Source: Stenotrophomonas sp. SY1 (GTDB taxonomy: Bacteria > Pseudomonadota > Gammaproteobacteria > Xanthomonadales > Xanthomonadaceae). Taken from it: a DNA stretch of 64,000 nucleotides. The notes below the pieces were generated by a model. That model had not been told where the DNA came from and did no database searches. It saw only the letters and a list, made by a program, of their open reading frames with translations. The position numbers and the translations under genes were made by a program. Positions 9,661 through 19,362 of the stretch are shown piece after piece. The DNA lies in the NCBI RefSeq assembly GCF_021202945.1, contig NZ_JAJOYR010000001.1, positions 1,550,001 through 1,614,000 on the forward strand. The letters run 5' to 3'. Every line of letters starts with the position of its first letter. Position 1 is the stretch's first letter.

Positions 9661-11166
9661 TCAGCAGGCGGTCGGTTGCGGGTCCGGTGCGCGCGCGATC
9701 ACCCGGTTGCGGCCAAGGTTCTTGGAACGGTAAAGCACGTCATCGGCGGCCTTGAGCAGGTCGCGCATGTCGGTGAAACGCTCATATACGCCGTGCGTGG
9801 CCACACCTGCGGAGAAGGTGATGTGCAGCGGGGCGTCGGCCACGGTGACCATCGGGGTCTGGGTGATGATGCTCAACACCCGGCGGATCACTTCCACCGC
9901 GGTCTGCTCGCTGGTGCCGGGGAACAGCACCACGAACTCCTCGCCGCCGAAGCGGGCCACCGTATCGGAGCCGCGCAGCTGCGATTGCAGGCGGCTGGCA
10001 AAGGCCTGCAGTACCTGGTCGCCGACCAGGTGGCCATGCTGGTCGTTGATCTTCTTGAAGTCGTCCAGGTCGATGAAGGCCACCGACAGTGGGTGGTCGG
10101 CACGGCTGGCGCGGCTGAATTCCCGCTCCAGCACCACTTCCAGCTGGCGCCGGTTGAGCACGCCGGTCAGCGCGTCCAGATGTGCCTGTTCGGCCAGCCG
10201 CCGCGCCTGTTGTTCGTAGTGGTCGGCACGTTGCTGCGAGGCCGCGGCGTCCTGCAGCTCGCGCAGGCTGCGCAGGGCCATCAGCTCACTGGCGTGGTCC
10301 AGCAGGTAGGTGACGCGGGCTGGCGAGGGCACCGGTATGTCGAACAGCGCGCTGATTTCCGGCAGCATCTGGCTGACCTGCTGCAGCACCTGCTCAAACG
10401 TGGTGCTGTCCATGTCCAGCGCTTCGTGGGCCAGACGCAGGGCGTGGTTGCGGGCCGTGTCGACGTCGTCGGCAAGCCAGATGTCGGCCACGTGCCCGGA
10501 CAGCGCCACGCACCGTTCGAACAGGTTGGCGGGCTCCGCCGGCGGCTCGCTGTGGGTGATGGCTTCGACCAGGTAACGCGGCAGGCCCCATTGCTCGCAC
10601 AGGTGGGCGCCGACATCGGCGTGGCTGCATTCCAGGATGCTGCGCTCGCGGGCCAGTAGTTCGTCATTGCTTGATGCGCTGGCCAGCAGCCCGGGGTAAC
10701 TGTCGGGCTGGACCTGAAGCAGCGCCAGGATGCCGATCTCCTGCAGCAGGCCGGCCAGCATCAGTTCCTCGGCCCGGCGTACCCCGCAGGACAGGCCCAG
10801 GTAGCGGGCGGCCAGCGCGCTGAGAATGCTGCGGCGCCAGACCGCGTCCAGCAGCTGCGCATGGCGCTGGTCCTCGCGCAGGGCGCGCGACAGGCTGAAG
10901 CCCAGCGCCAGCTGCAAGGTGGCATTGAGGCCGAGCATGGTCAGTGCCTGGCCCAGGTTCTCGATGCGGCGGCGGCTGGCATACAGCGGCGAGTTGGCGA
11001 TGCGCATCATGCGTGCGCTCAGGCCCATGTCCAGGGCGATGGTGTCGGCGGCGCTGGCGATGTCGGTTTCCGGGTCCTGCGCCAGTTCGATCAGGCGCAC
11101 GGCGATGGCCGGCGGCGAGGGCAGGTTGCGGCAGAGGGACAGGGCTGCGGTGAGCTCGGGGGACAT
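9661..11166 (-). CDS. HDOD-GGDEF signalling protein (probable diguanylate cyclase)
   Basis: A 501-residue protein with an N-terminal HDOD domain (about 10-210; motifs LCRNLPSPPAIAVRL and RIANSPLYASRR) and a C-terminal GGDEF domain (about 330-495). The active-site signature is GGEEF at 407-411, and the inhibitory I-site RGSD lies five residues before it, so it should make c-di-GMP with product inhibition. No transmembrane segment is seen. The ATG at 11166 gives a protein starting MSPELTAALSL; a longer open frame reaches into tsf. The signal sensed by the HDOD part cannot be read from sequence. It interrupts the tsf-pyrH adjacency. Confidence 0.88.
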   Translation of the reverse strand: MSPELTAALSLCRNLPSPPAIAVRLIELAQDPETDIASAADTIALDMGLSARMMRIANSPLYASRRRIENLGQALTMLGLNATLQLALGFSLSRALREDQRHAQLLDAVWRRSILSALAARYLGLSCGVRRAEELMLAGLLQEIGILALLQVQPDSYPGLLASASSNDELLARERSILECSHADVGAHLCEQWGLPRYLVEAITHSEPPAEPANLFERCVALSGHVADIWLADDVDTARNHALRLAHEALDMDSTTFEQVLQQVSQMLPEISALFDIPVPSPARVTYLLDHASELMALRSLRELQDAAASQQRADHYEQQARRLAEQAHLDALTGVLNRRQLEVVLEREFSRASRADHPLSVAFIDLDDFKKINDQHGHLVGDQVLQAFASRLQSQLRGSDTVARFGGEEFVVLFPGTSEQTAVEVIRRVLSIITQTPMVTVADAPLHITFSAGVATHGVYERFTDMRDLLKAADDVLYRSKNLGRNRVIARAPDPQPTAC

Positions 11167-11350
11167 GTCATGGAAGCGGGCGGCAGTGGCCCAAGAATAC
11201 ATGCACGTTGCCACTTGAAAAATGCCGTCACAGTTTGATGGCGAAATGCTTGCATCCATCCGCGCATGCGGTGCAGGCCGGGCAGGGCGCGCAAAGTGGC
11301 TGCTGGCGGTGCTTTCGCCGTGTTGGCGCGGCGCGATCGCTGGGCTGGAA

Positions 11351-11389
11351 CGGAAAACGAAGAAGCCGCGGATTGCCGCGGCTTCTTCG
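11351..11389 (-). terminator. intrinsic terminator after rpsB-tsf
   Basis: Perfect 14-bp stem (11358-11371 with 11376-11389), 4-nt loop, followed on the minus strand by TTTT. It lies 25 bp past the tsf stop and separates tsf from the HDOD-GGDEF gene. Confidence 0.92.
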
Positions 11390-11413
11390 GGTGTTGCGCG
11401 GATCAGGCTGAAA

Positions 11414-12292
<879 letters not shown>

Positions 12293-12320
12293 GGAATTTC
12301 CTCACGAATAGAAAGGGGTA

Positions 12321-12418
12321 GGCCGGCAATGATTGCCGGCCGTTGTTACGTAGCCCTGTCAATGGCCGGCGCTTGTGGGGCCGGTGCAGGGGAGACGGGC
12401 GCAGTGGCTGCGCCCGTC
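12321..12418 (-). promoter_or_regulatory. two hairpins in the rpsB-tsf spacer
   Basis: The 133-bp spacer contains a perfect 10-bp stem (12394-12403 with 12409-12418) directly behind the rpsB stop and a 9-bp stem (12321-12329 with 12333-12341) just before tsf. Such hairpins often set the S2 to EF-Ts ratio by partial termination or mRNA protection; that role is inferred. Neither has a long T-run. Confidence 0.55.
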
Positions 12419-12425
12419 GGGTGGA

Positions 12426-13235
<810 letters not shown>

Positions 13236-13447
13236 TGCAAAACTCCTGGCAGGGAACCGATCGCCACGAAATGAAGGGCGACCCGCATAAGTGCGGTAGG
13301 TTCCGGGGTTGGGCTTCCCCTGCGCCTCCGTGGCCGAACCCTGACTGGCAGGGCACCCCGGCACGGATGGGGGCGTAGGGTGTGGATTCACCGGTGACGC
13401 CCGGTGTGGGCGGGTTTTGACAGGGCTGGGCCCAGCAAAGCCGGCGA

Positions 13448-13476
13448 AGTATAGCCGTAGCGGGCATTGGCCGCAA
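13448..13476 (-). promoter_or_regulatory. rpsB: predicted rpsB promoter
   Basis: On the minus strand TTGCGG, 17 bp, TATACT, about 210 bp upstream of rpsB. The -10 matches the sigma-70 consensus at five of six positions. This leaves a long GC-rich leader that could carry S2 autoregulation; the position is a prediction by eye. Confidence 0.55.
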
Positions 13477-13548
13477 ATTGCCAGGCCGGTTGGCGTCAGT
13501 GGTTGTGTGAATGCGCGGCGGCCGGCGTGCGGGTTGGGGCGAGGACGA

Positions 13549-14550
13549 TCAGTAGGTCAGGGTCACGGTCACGGTGTCCATGTAGTTGCCGGCGCGGGTA
13601 CCGGGCTGGGCGGGGACGCGCCCGTAGACGGTCAGGATGCTGGGATTGCCGCTGCCTGTGCCGGCAACGCCGGTGGCTGCGGTGTTGCCCCAGCGTTCCA
13701 GCCGGTTTGCATCCCGGTACAGCTCGTAGCTGATGCGGTTGCCTGCCGAGGCCATGCGGCGGGTGCTGCCGACGGCATTGCTGCCATCGTTGAGCGTGAC
13801 GCTCCACGGTGCGCCGGTCGGGCATTGCAGGCTGATGGTGGAGGTCTGTTCGTGGGAACTGGCCAGGCCGTCGCTGCGGCCGAAATCCATGTCGCTGGCA
13901 GCATTGATGCGGCAGCTGTTGGCGTAGCTGGCATTTACGCCGGCCCAGGTGAAGGTCGCCTGGCCAGCACCCCCCAAGGTGCCGGCCACCCCGTTGCGGC
14001 ATTCATCGACGGTCGGGGTGAACACGTAGCCGTAGCTGTAGCGCACCATCGAGGCGTTCGGGATGCCCTGGTACGGGAAGGTGGCCGGCAGGATTTGTCC
14101 CGCAGGTACGCGGCCGTACAGCGGGATGCTGACCTGGCGCGACTGACGCACGCCCACGTCGAAACTGAGGCTGTAAACGGCATAGGCGCTACCCAGCGGG
14201 CCGATCAACTGGGTGCGCGCAGGGTCGGCGTACAGGTCGTAGTTCATGAAAGCCCCGTTGCCGTTGCTCATGCGTCGTGGGGCGATGCCGGTGGGCGTGC
14301 CCTCGCCGACGAATACGCAGACGCTGAACTGCGCCGGCAGAGCAGCCAGCAAGTCGCTGGGCCCCTGGCAGGTGAGTTGGAGGGTGGTCTGCGCGTCGCT
14401 GGCTGCTGCGGTGACGGTGCCGAAATTCAGCTGGAGTGGGCTGGTGGCGCTACAGCTCTGGGCAAGCGTGGGCAGCGGCAGCCCCGTCAGCAGCAAGGCA
14501 GGCAGCACGAACGCCCGGCGCGGCAGCTGGCGGGGCGGTTGGGCGCTCAT
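13549..14550 (-). CDS. spore coat protein U domain tip adhesin of an archaic pilus
   Basis: A 333-residue secreted protein with a signal peptide ([13 protein letters not shown]) and two spore-coat-U (SCPU) domains, each with the paired Cys of pilin folds. The second domain ends [11 protein letters not shown], closely like the end of the operon's pilin. Two-domain SCPU proteins at the end of Csu-type operons (CsuE in Acinetobacter) form the fibre tip, with the N-terminal domain binding surfaces. The ATG at 14550 overlaps the usher stop (ATGA); the longer frame to 15243 is a shadow of the usher. It is the last gene of the operon. Confidence 0.88.
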   Translation of the reverse strand: MSAQPPRQLPRRAFVLPALLLTGLPLPTLAQSCSATSPLQLNFGTVTAAASDAQTTLQLTCQGPSDLLAALPAQFSVCVFVGEGTPTGIAPRRMSNGNGAFMNYDLYADPARTQLIGPLGSAYAVYSLSFDVGVRQSRQVSIPLYGRVPAGQILPATFPYQGIPNASMVRYSYGYVFTPTVDECRNGVAGTLGGAGQATFTWAGVNASYANSCRINAASDMDFGRSDGLASSHEQTSTISLQCPTGAPWSVTLNDGSNAVGSTRRMASAGNRISYELYRDANRLERWGNTAATGVAGTGSGNPSILTVYGRVPAQPGTRAGNYMDTVTVTLTY

Positions 14551-16970
14551 CGGCACGTTACGTCGGCAAGTTCGAAGTGGCCCTCGCGGGCCGGAGCGGC
14601 CGGCACTGCGGCACTGCAGGCGGACTGGCCGGTGCCGAAGTGGAGTCGGGCCTGTGCGGGGGGATCCAGCAGGTAGACCTTGCCTTCGTGGCCCACGCTG
14701 AGCGGGGTTGGTGTGCTGTCGTTCGCGTGCAGGGTCATGTGGCTGCCTGCGGGCAGCCATTTGCCGTGGCGGTCGCGCACGCCGAACTGGAGTGCCAGCG
14801 TGCGGTGCAACGCAAAGTTCACCTTGATCCCGCTGTTGGATGTGGGAACGACGTCGATGCTGGTCAGGTTGATCTGCATGTCGGCAGGCAGGTGTTGCGG
14901 GTCGATCGAGAGCTGGTTGCGCTGCCACGCGTTCAGTGGTGTGACCAGCAGGTAGCCGCGTGCATCGGTGACCCCGACCGGGCGGTTTTCCAGCTGGATC
15001 GGGACATTGCTGATGCCATTGGTGGAGACCAGGGCGAAAGCATCGTCGACCCGTCGCAGCGCCTGCAGGTATCCGCCCAGCCACGCCACGCCGCCGCTGG
15101 CGCTGGCGTAAAGCAGGGCGGAATCGTCGGCGTCGTTGTTGTTGGTGCGCTCCACGCCTGCGCTCCATTGCCCGTGCTCGCCGAGCCGGGTGACTTCGGC
15201 GCGTGTGCTGCGGTATTCGCCCGCGCTGGCCTGGGCACGCCATCCCCAGCCGCCAAGGTCGCTGGAAACGCCACGGCTGGCTTCCATGGACAGGCTGTTG
15301 CCATCCAGCCCATGGCGGGCCGAGGCGGCGATGCTGGTGTGGCGGTCAAGCGGCAGTGACCAGTAAACGAAGGCGCTGTCGCTGCGGCTGCTTTCCAGGT
15401 TGCGGTTGTAGCTCAGGCTCAGCAGGGTGTTGCCACGGAAGCTGCGCGACCAGTTGAGGCTGGCGTAGCGGCTGGGGGTGGCGTCGGGCAACTGCTGGGC
15501 TACGTAACTCAAGCCGAACTGACCGGCACGTGTGCTGATGCCGGCATAGGCCTGGTCGGTGCGACGAGGAAGCGCCGCCTGTTCAAGAACGGCCGGTACA
15601 TCACGGAAGCCCCGGCTGCGGCGCAGTGTGCTGGCGGCCAGGGTGAGCCACGAAGCGGCCCATTGGTAGCCCAGTCCGTACTGGTTGCCCTTGAACGAGC
15701 CGGCCTCGCTGGCCGCCAGCGAGGTGCTGAGCACGCCGCCGCGCTGGCCCAGCAACATCTGCATGCCGGCACCGGCCTGGGCGATACCGGCGCTGGCTTC
15801 AGCGTGGGCCTCCACGGTGAGCTGGTCATTCAGGCCGTGGCGGAGACTGGCGCTGGCTATCGGCCTGTCGCCGTAGGCGAATGAACGCTGGCCATAGTCG
15901 CGGCGCAATGTGCCCAGTTCCAGTGACCAGTCCGACAATCCCGCCTGCAGCAGGCGTGGGCTGGCGTACAGCGAAAACCCCATTGCCCGGCTCTGGCCAT
16001 TGATGTCGGTGACCACCAGTTGCGCCTGGCCGGCACCGTTGATCGAAGGTGCGGCGTCAAGTTGGAAGCGCCCGGGCAGCACCTGTTGGCTGGATTGACG
16101 GATGCCATCGATGTACAGGTCCACGGTGGACGGCAGGACCGCTTCGCCGGCGAAGGAAGCCAGTGGCGTGGTGATCCGATAGGGCTGCAAGGCGAAATTG
16201 CGCGACAGGCGGATGCCGCCGATGCGCGTGGCACGCGACCAGTCCAGTGCGCCGCTGATGGTGTCGCCGATGCTCAGCGTGAGCATGTTGTCGGGGAAGT
16301 CCAGCTGCCAGCGGCTGTCCAGGCGGGTGTTGCGGATGCTGGTGCCGGCGTTGCCGGTCTGGAGCTCGCTCGACATCGTATTGCTCCACTGGCCGGGGCC
16401 AATGCCGAACAGGAGCAGTTCGTTGAACGCGCTGTAGCTGCCTGCACCGGCGAAGCGCTGGCCGTACAGGTCGTAGTTGAGCAGTACCCCAGGGCTGCGT
16501 TGGGCCGGGTCGGAGCGGGGCACGGGCTGCCGCGCCAGGTCGATGTGGGTGAGTGGACGGTCGAGCATCTCCACCGGAACCTGCAGGTCCAGGCGTTGGA
16601 GCGAAGCGTCGTAGTCGACGCTGATTCCGGCCACTGCATGCAGCGCGATCAACCCCGACGCATCGGGCATGACGGCCGGGCGCACGCCTAGTTCATGCAG
16701 GCTGGGCAGGCTGGTCAGCAACGCGCCATCACGTGCGATGAAACGTGCCAGCCGGGTATGCGGTTCATGGTTGATCCGCGTTTCAAGGATCAACACCTGT
16801 CCGGCAGGGGCCGTCCGGTTGGCAGGTGTAGTGGCGGTGCTGTCTGCAGGAGCGTTCACAGGCGCAGCTTTCCCGGTGCACGTTGCAAGCACGACGCTAA
16901 CGATCAGTACCGGCCAGCTGCAGGATCTGCGCGATGGCGTCGTCGTTGAGCTTGGCGTGGAGGGTGCCAT
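14547..16970 (-). CDS. archaic (CsuD-like) fimbrial outer membrane usher
   Basis: Outer membrane pore that receives chaperone-subunit complexes and polymerises the pilus. The protein has an N-terminal chaperone-binding domain, a large beta-barrel with usher motifs (SYSAFNELLLFGIG, VDLYIDGIRQSSQQVLPG, PSINGAGQAQLVVTDINGQ) and a C-terminal domain with conserved Cys. About 807 residues from the ATG at 16970, which overlaps the chaperone gene by 74 bp. The true start is unsure: a GTG about 80 bp downstream would give a shorter leader, and no good Shine-Dalgarno decides it. Confidence 0.88.
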   Translation of the reverse strand: MAPSTPSSTTTPSRRSCSWPVLIVSVVLATCTGKAAPVNAPADSTATTPANRTAPAGQVLILETRINHEPHTRLARFIARDGALLTSLPSLHELGVRPAVMPDASGLIALHAVAGISVDYDASLQRLDLQVPVEMLDRPLTHIDLARQPVPRSDPAQRSPGVLLNYDLYGQRFAGAGSYSAFNELLLFGIGPGQWSNTMSSELQTGNAGTSIRNTRLDSRWQLDFPDNMLTLSIGDTISGALDWSRATRIGGIRLSRNFALQPYRITTPLASFAGEAVLPSTVDLYIDGIRQSSQQVLPGRFQLDAAPSINGAGQAQLVVTDINGQSRAMGFSLYASPRLLQAGLSDWSLELGTLRRDYGQRSFAYGDRPIASASLRHGLNDQLTVEAHAEASAGIAQAGAGMQMLLGQRGGVLSTSLAASEAGSFKGNQYGLGYQWAASWLTLAASTLRRSRGFRDVPAVLEQAALPRRTDQAYAGISTRAGQFGLSYVAQQLPDATPSRYASLNWSRSFRGNTLLSLSYNRNLESSRSDSAFVYWSLPLDRHTSIAASARHGLDGNSLSMEASRGVSSDLGGWGWRAQASAGEYRSTRAEVTRLGEHGQWSAGVERTNNNDADDSALLYASASGGVAWLGGYLQALRRVDDAFALVSTNGISNVPIQLENRPVGVTDARGYLLVTPLNAWQRNQLSIDPQHLPADMQINLTSIDVVPTSNSGIKVNFALHRTLALQFGVRDRHGKWLPAGSHMTLHANDSTPTPLSVGHEGKVYLLDPPAQARLHFGTGQSACSAAVPAAPAREGHFELADVTCR

Positions 16971-17694
16971 GGGTGGCAAGGGCCTCGGGCAGGGAAAGGG
17001 TCCATCGCATCTGCTGTCCGGCCAGTACGTAGCCCAGCAGGCCCGGGGTGATGTCGACGCGGTGCCCATTGGCCGAAAGCCACGACAACTGACTGATGCG
17101 GATGCGGCTGGCGCCGTTGTTGTGCAGGGTCAAGCGGGCATTGCGGCCCTGTGTCTGCCAACTGCCCTGCAGCAGGCTGACGTCGGTGTCGGCCACCTTG
17201 TCGGCCCGTGACAGCTGCGCCTGTACGCCGGCCGGCAATACGAATACCGGAATCGAATGCCGCAGTAGGAATTGCAGCCCGTCGCTGGAATCGGGCTGCC
17301 GGGTGTCGGGAAGTTCATCGACGATCAGTCGGAACGCCTGCTCGTGCGTGGGAGCTGCCGTCTGTTCGCGCACGATCCGTACCAGTTGACGCTGGCCGGG
17401 GCCGATCTCGCTCATCGGTGGGCTGGCCAGCAGTGCGGTGCTCGATTGCAGCTGTTCCTGGCCGTCGACCTGTTGCCATTGCTGGACCCGCACCTGCGCG
17501 CGCAGCGGGTGCGGGCCACTGTTGCTCAGCCACAGCGTGTGCGCGACCTGGGCCTGTTCGAATTCCAGCATGATCGGCGCGACCTGGAGGGTGCCGGCAG
17601 CGGCCATGGGGGTGGTGCCACCGGCAATAACGATCGCAGTGCTGATCAATCGCAGGCCGGTGGTGATCCGTTTCCGCAGCGGCGGATTGTGCAT
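16897..17694 (-). CDS. periplasmic pilus chaperone (CsuC-like, PapD superfamily)
   Basis: A 265-residue periplasmic chaperone that donates a beta strand to pilin subunits and delivers them to the usher. It has a signal peptide (about 1-34), then two Ig-like domains: domain 1 with VAPIMLEFEQAQVAHTLWLSN and the G1 region RHSIPVFVLPAG, domain 2 with NARLTLHNNGASRIRISQL. The relaxed motif pattern fits the archaic Csu class rather than the classical PapD class. It lies 15 bp behind the pilin and overlaps the usher. Confidence 0.9.
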   Translation of the reverse strand: MHNPPLRKRITTGLRLISTAIVIAGGTTPMAAAGTLQVAPIMLEFEQAQVAHTLWLSNSGPHPLRAQVRVQQWQQVDGQEQLQSSTALLASPPMSEIGPGQRQLVRIVREQTAAPTHEQAFRLIVDELPDTRQPDSSDGLQFLLRHSIPVFVLPAGVQAQLSRADKVADTDVSLLQGSWQTQGRNARLTLHNNGASRIRISQLSWLSANGHRVDITPGLLGYVLAGQQMRWTLSLPEALATHGTLHAKLNDDAIAQILQLAGTDR

Positions 17695-17709
17695 GGGCCG
17701 CCCCGGAGC

Positions 17710-18216
17710 TCAGTAGGTGACGGTGGCGATGACGGTGTCCACATAACTGCCGGCCGCCGCGTCGGTGGAAGGGACACGGCCGAACACCGGAATCAACTGG
17801 TCAGTGGCGGTGCCGGTGCCGGCCAGGGTGTTGCTGCCAAGCACGTCGCCCCAGAAGTCCTGGCGGCCGGCGTCGCGGTACAGGCCATAGGCCACATACC
17901 GGTTGTTGGCGTCGGCCATGCGCCGGTTGTCACCTGCAGCGGTGGGGCTGCTGGCATTGGCGCCGGAATTCAGGCCGATGGCATATGGCGTGCCCAGGGT
18001 GCAGTTCACCTGCAACGTGCCCTGTGCATCGACCGGGATGCCGGTGGAGCGGGCATGGCTGGCAAAGTCGATGTCGCTGGCGGTCACTGATTGGATGAGG
18101 CACGACTCGGTGATCACGATCCGCACCTGGAACTGGGTGGTGGCCGTCTGTGCGTGGCTGGAGAAGCTGGCAGCAACCAGCGTGATTGCGATCAGGAATG
18201 CTTTGAGGGAGGACAT
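17710..18216 (-). CDS. spore coat U domain major pilin of an archaic pilus
   Basis: A 168-residue secreted subunit: signal peptide ending SSHAQ, then one SCPU domain ending SYVDTVIATVTY, like CsuA/B of Acinetobacter. It is the promoter-proximal gene and probably the shaft subunit. The ATG at 18216 has GGAG six bases upstream; an ATG four codons earlier (18228) is less well placed. It is the only single-domain subunit in the operon, whereas Csu operons usually have three. Confidence 0.88.
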   Translation of the reverse strand: MSSLKAFLIAITLVAASFSSHAQTATTQFQVRIVITESCLIQSVTASDIDFASHARSTGIPVDAQGTLQVNCTLGTPYAIGLNSGANASSPTAAGDNRRMADANNRYVAYGLYRDAGRQDFWGDVLGSNTLAGTGTATDQLIPVFGRVPSTDAAAGSYVDTVIATVTY

Positions 18217-18549
18217 GACGGTCTCCATGCAGATTGGGCCGCGTTGGCATAGCTGGAGTCGTCGCGTTGGCCGGGGCCCAGCGCTGGAAGCGGGCACAGC
18301 CTTGGCGTACACGGCAGATGGCCGGAATGATGTCGCGTGCGTCAATCGCAGGGAAACAAGGGCATGCCGGATGCCTGTCGTTGGCGGAAAAACCAGCAAT
18401 ATCAATGTGGTCGCTACCGGCGAAGGCAGCTTTTCCGGGTACAGTCGGCACCCGTGATCCACATGTGGGCCGCCAGGGCCGAGGGGCGGGTCACTCTCCT
18501 GCGCGCCCCTGAACGAGGTGGTCGCAACCTGTTCAATAATGTGAAAAAG
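18217..18549. other. divergent intergenic region, pilus operon / map
   Basis: About 330 bp between the pilin and map. It must hold the pilus promoter, but I see no convincing -35/-10 pair on the minus strand; TTGACG occurs without a good -10. A 10-bp palindrome CCACATGTGG lies at 18459-18468 and could be a regulator site. No gene is seen. Confidence 0.45.
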
Positions 18550-18579
18550 TTCAGCCTCGCAACCCAAATGCGCGATAAT
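18550..18579 (+). promoter_or_regulatory. map: predicted map promoter, possibly giving a leaderless mRNA
   Basis: TTCAGC, 18 bp, GATAAT. The -10 ends seven bases before the A of the map ATG (18586), so the predicted transcription start coincides with the start codon. No Shine-Dalgarno is visible. The -35 is weak (three of six). Confidence 0.45.
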
Positions 18580-18585
18580 CGGCAG

Positions 18586-19362
18586 ATGGCAATCCAACTG
18601 AAAACCCCTGAAGAAATCGAGAAGATGCGCATCGCCGGTCGTCTGGCGGCTGAGGTGCTCGACATCGTCGCCCCTCACGTCAAGCCCGGTGTGACCACCG
18701 AAGAGCTGGACCGCATCTGCCACGACCACATCATCAACGTGCAGGGCGCGATCCCGGCCAACGTGGGCTACCGTGGGTTCCCCAAGACCGTGTGCACCTC
18801 GGTCAACAACGTCATCTGCCACGGCATTCCGAGCGAAGCTAAGGTGCTGAAGGACGGGGACATCGTCAACATCGACGTGACCGTCATCAAGGATGGCTGG
18901 CACGGTGACACCAGCCGCATGTACTACGTCGGCACGCCTTCGGTGATGGCCAAGCGCCTGGTGGAAACCACCAAGGAAGCGATGTGGCGCGGTATCCGCG
19001 CGGTCAAGCCGGGCGCAACGCTGGGCGACGTGGGCAATGCGATCCAGGAATACGCCGAATCCGAGCGCTTCAGCGTGGTTCGCGAGTACTGCGGTCACGG
19101 CATCGGCAAGGTCTACCACGACGAACCGCAGGTGCTGCATTACGGCCGTCCGGGCCAGGGCCTGGTGCTCAAGGCCGGCATGACCTTCACCATCGAACCG
19201 ATGATCAACGAAGGCACCCGCTACACCAAGGTGCTGCCTGATGGCTGGACCGTGGTGACCAAGGACCGCAAGCTCTCGGCGCAGTGGGAACACATGATCG
19301 CGGTGACCGAAGACGGCGTGGAAGTGCTGACGCTGTCGCCAGCCGAATCCGCGCAGGCATGA
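18586..19362 (+). CDS. map: type I methionine aminopeptidase
   Basis: Removes the initiator Met from nascent proteins using a dinuclear metal centre. The 258 residues match the bacterial length. Metal-site blocks are visible: NIDVTVIKDGWHGDTSRMY (two Asp ligands), YCGHGIGKVYHDEP (His ligand), FTIEPMIN (Glu) and SAQWEHMIAVT (Glu). The ATG at 18586 gives MAIQLKTPEEIEKMR. The gene is followed, with an ATGA overlap, by glnD, as in other Proteobacteria. Confidence 0.96.
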   Translation: MAIQLKTPEEIEKMRIAGRLAAEVLDIVAPHVKPGVTTEELDRICHDHIINVQGAIPANVGYRGFPKTVCTSVNNVICHGIPSEAKVLKDGDIVNIDVTVIKDGWHGDTSRMYYVGTPSVMAKRLVETTKEAMWRGIRAVKPGATLGDVGNAIQEYAESERFSVVREYCGHGIGKVYHDEPQVLHYGRPGQGLVLKAGMTFTIEPMINEGTRYTKVLPDGWTVVTKDRKLSAQWEHMIAVTEDGVEVLTLSPAESAQA

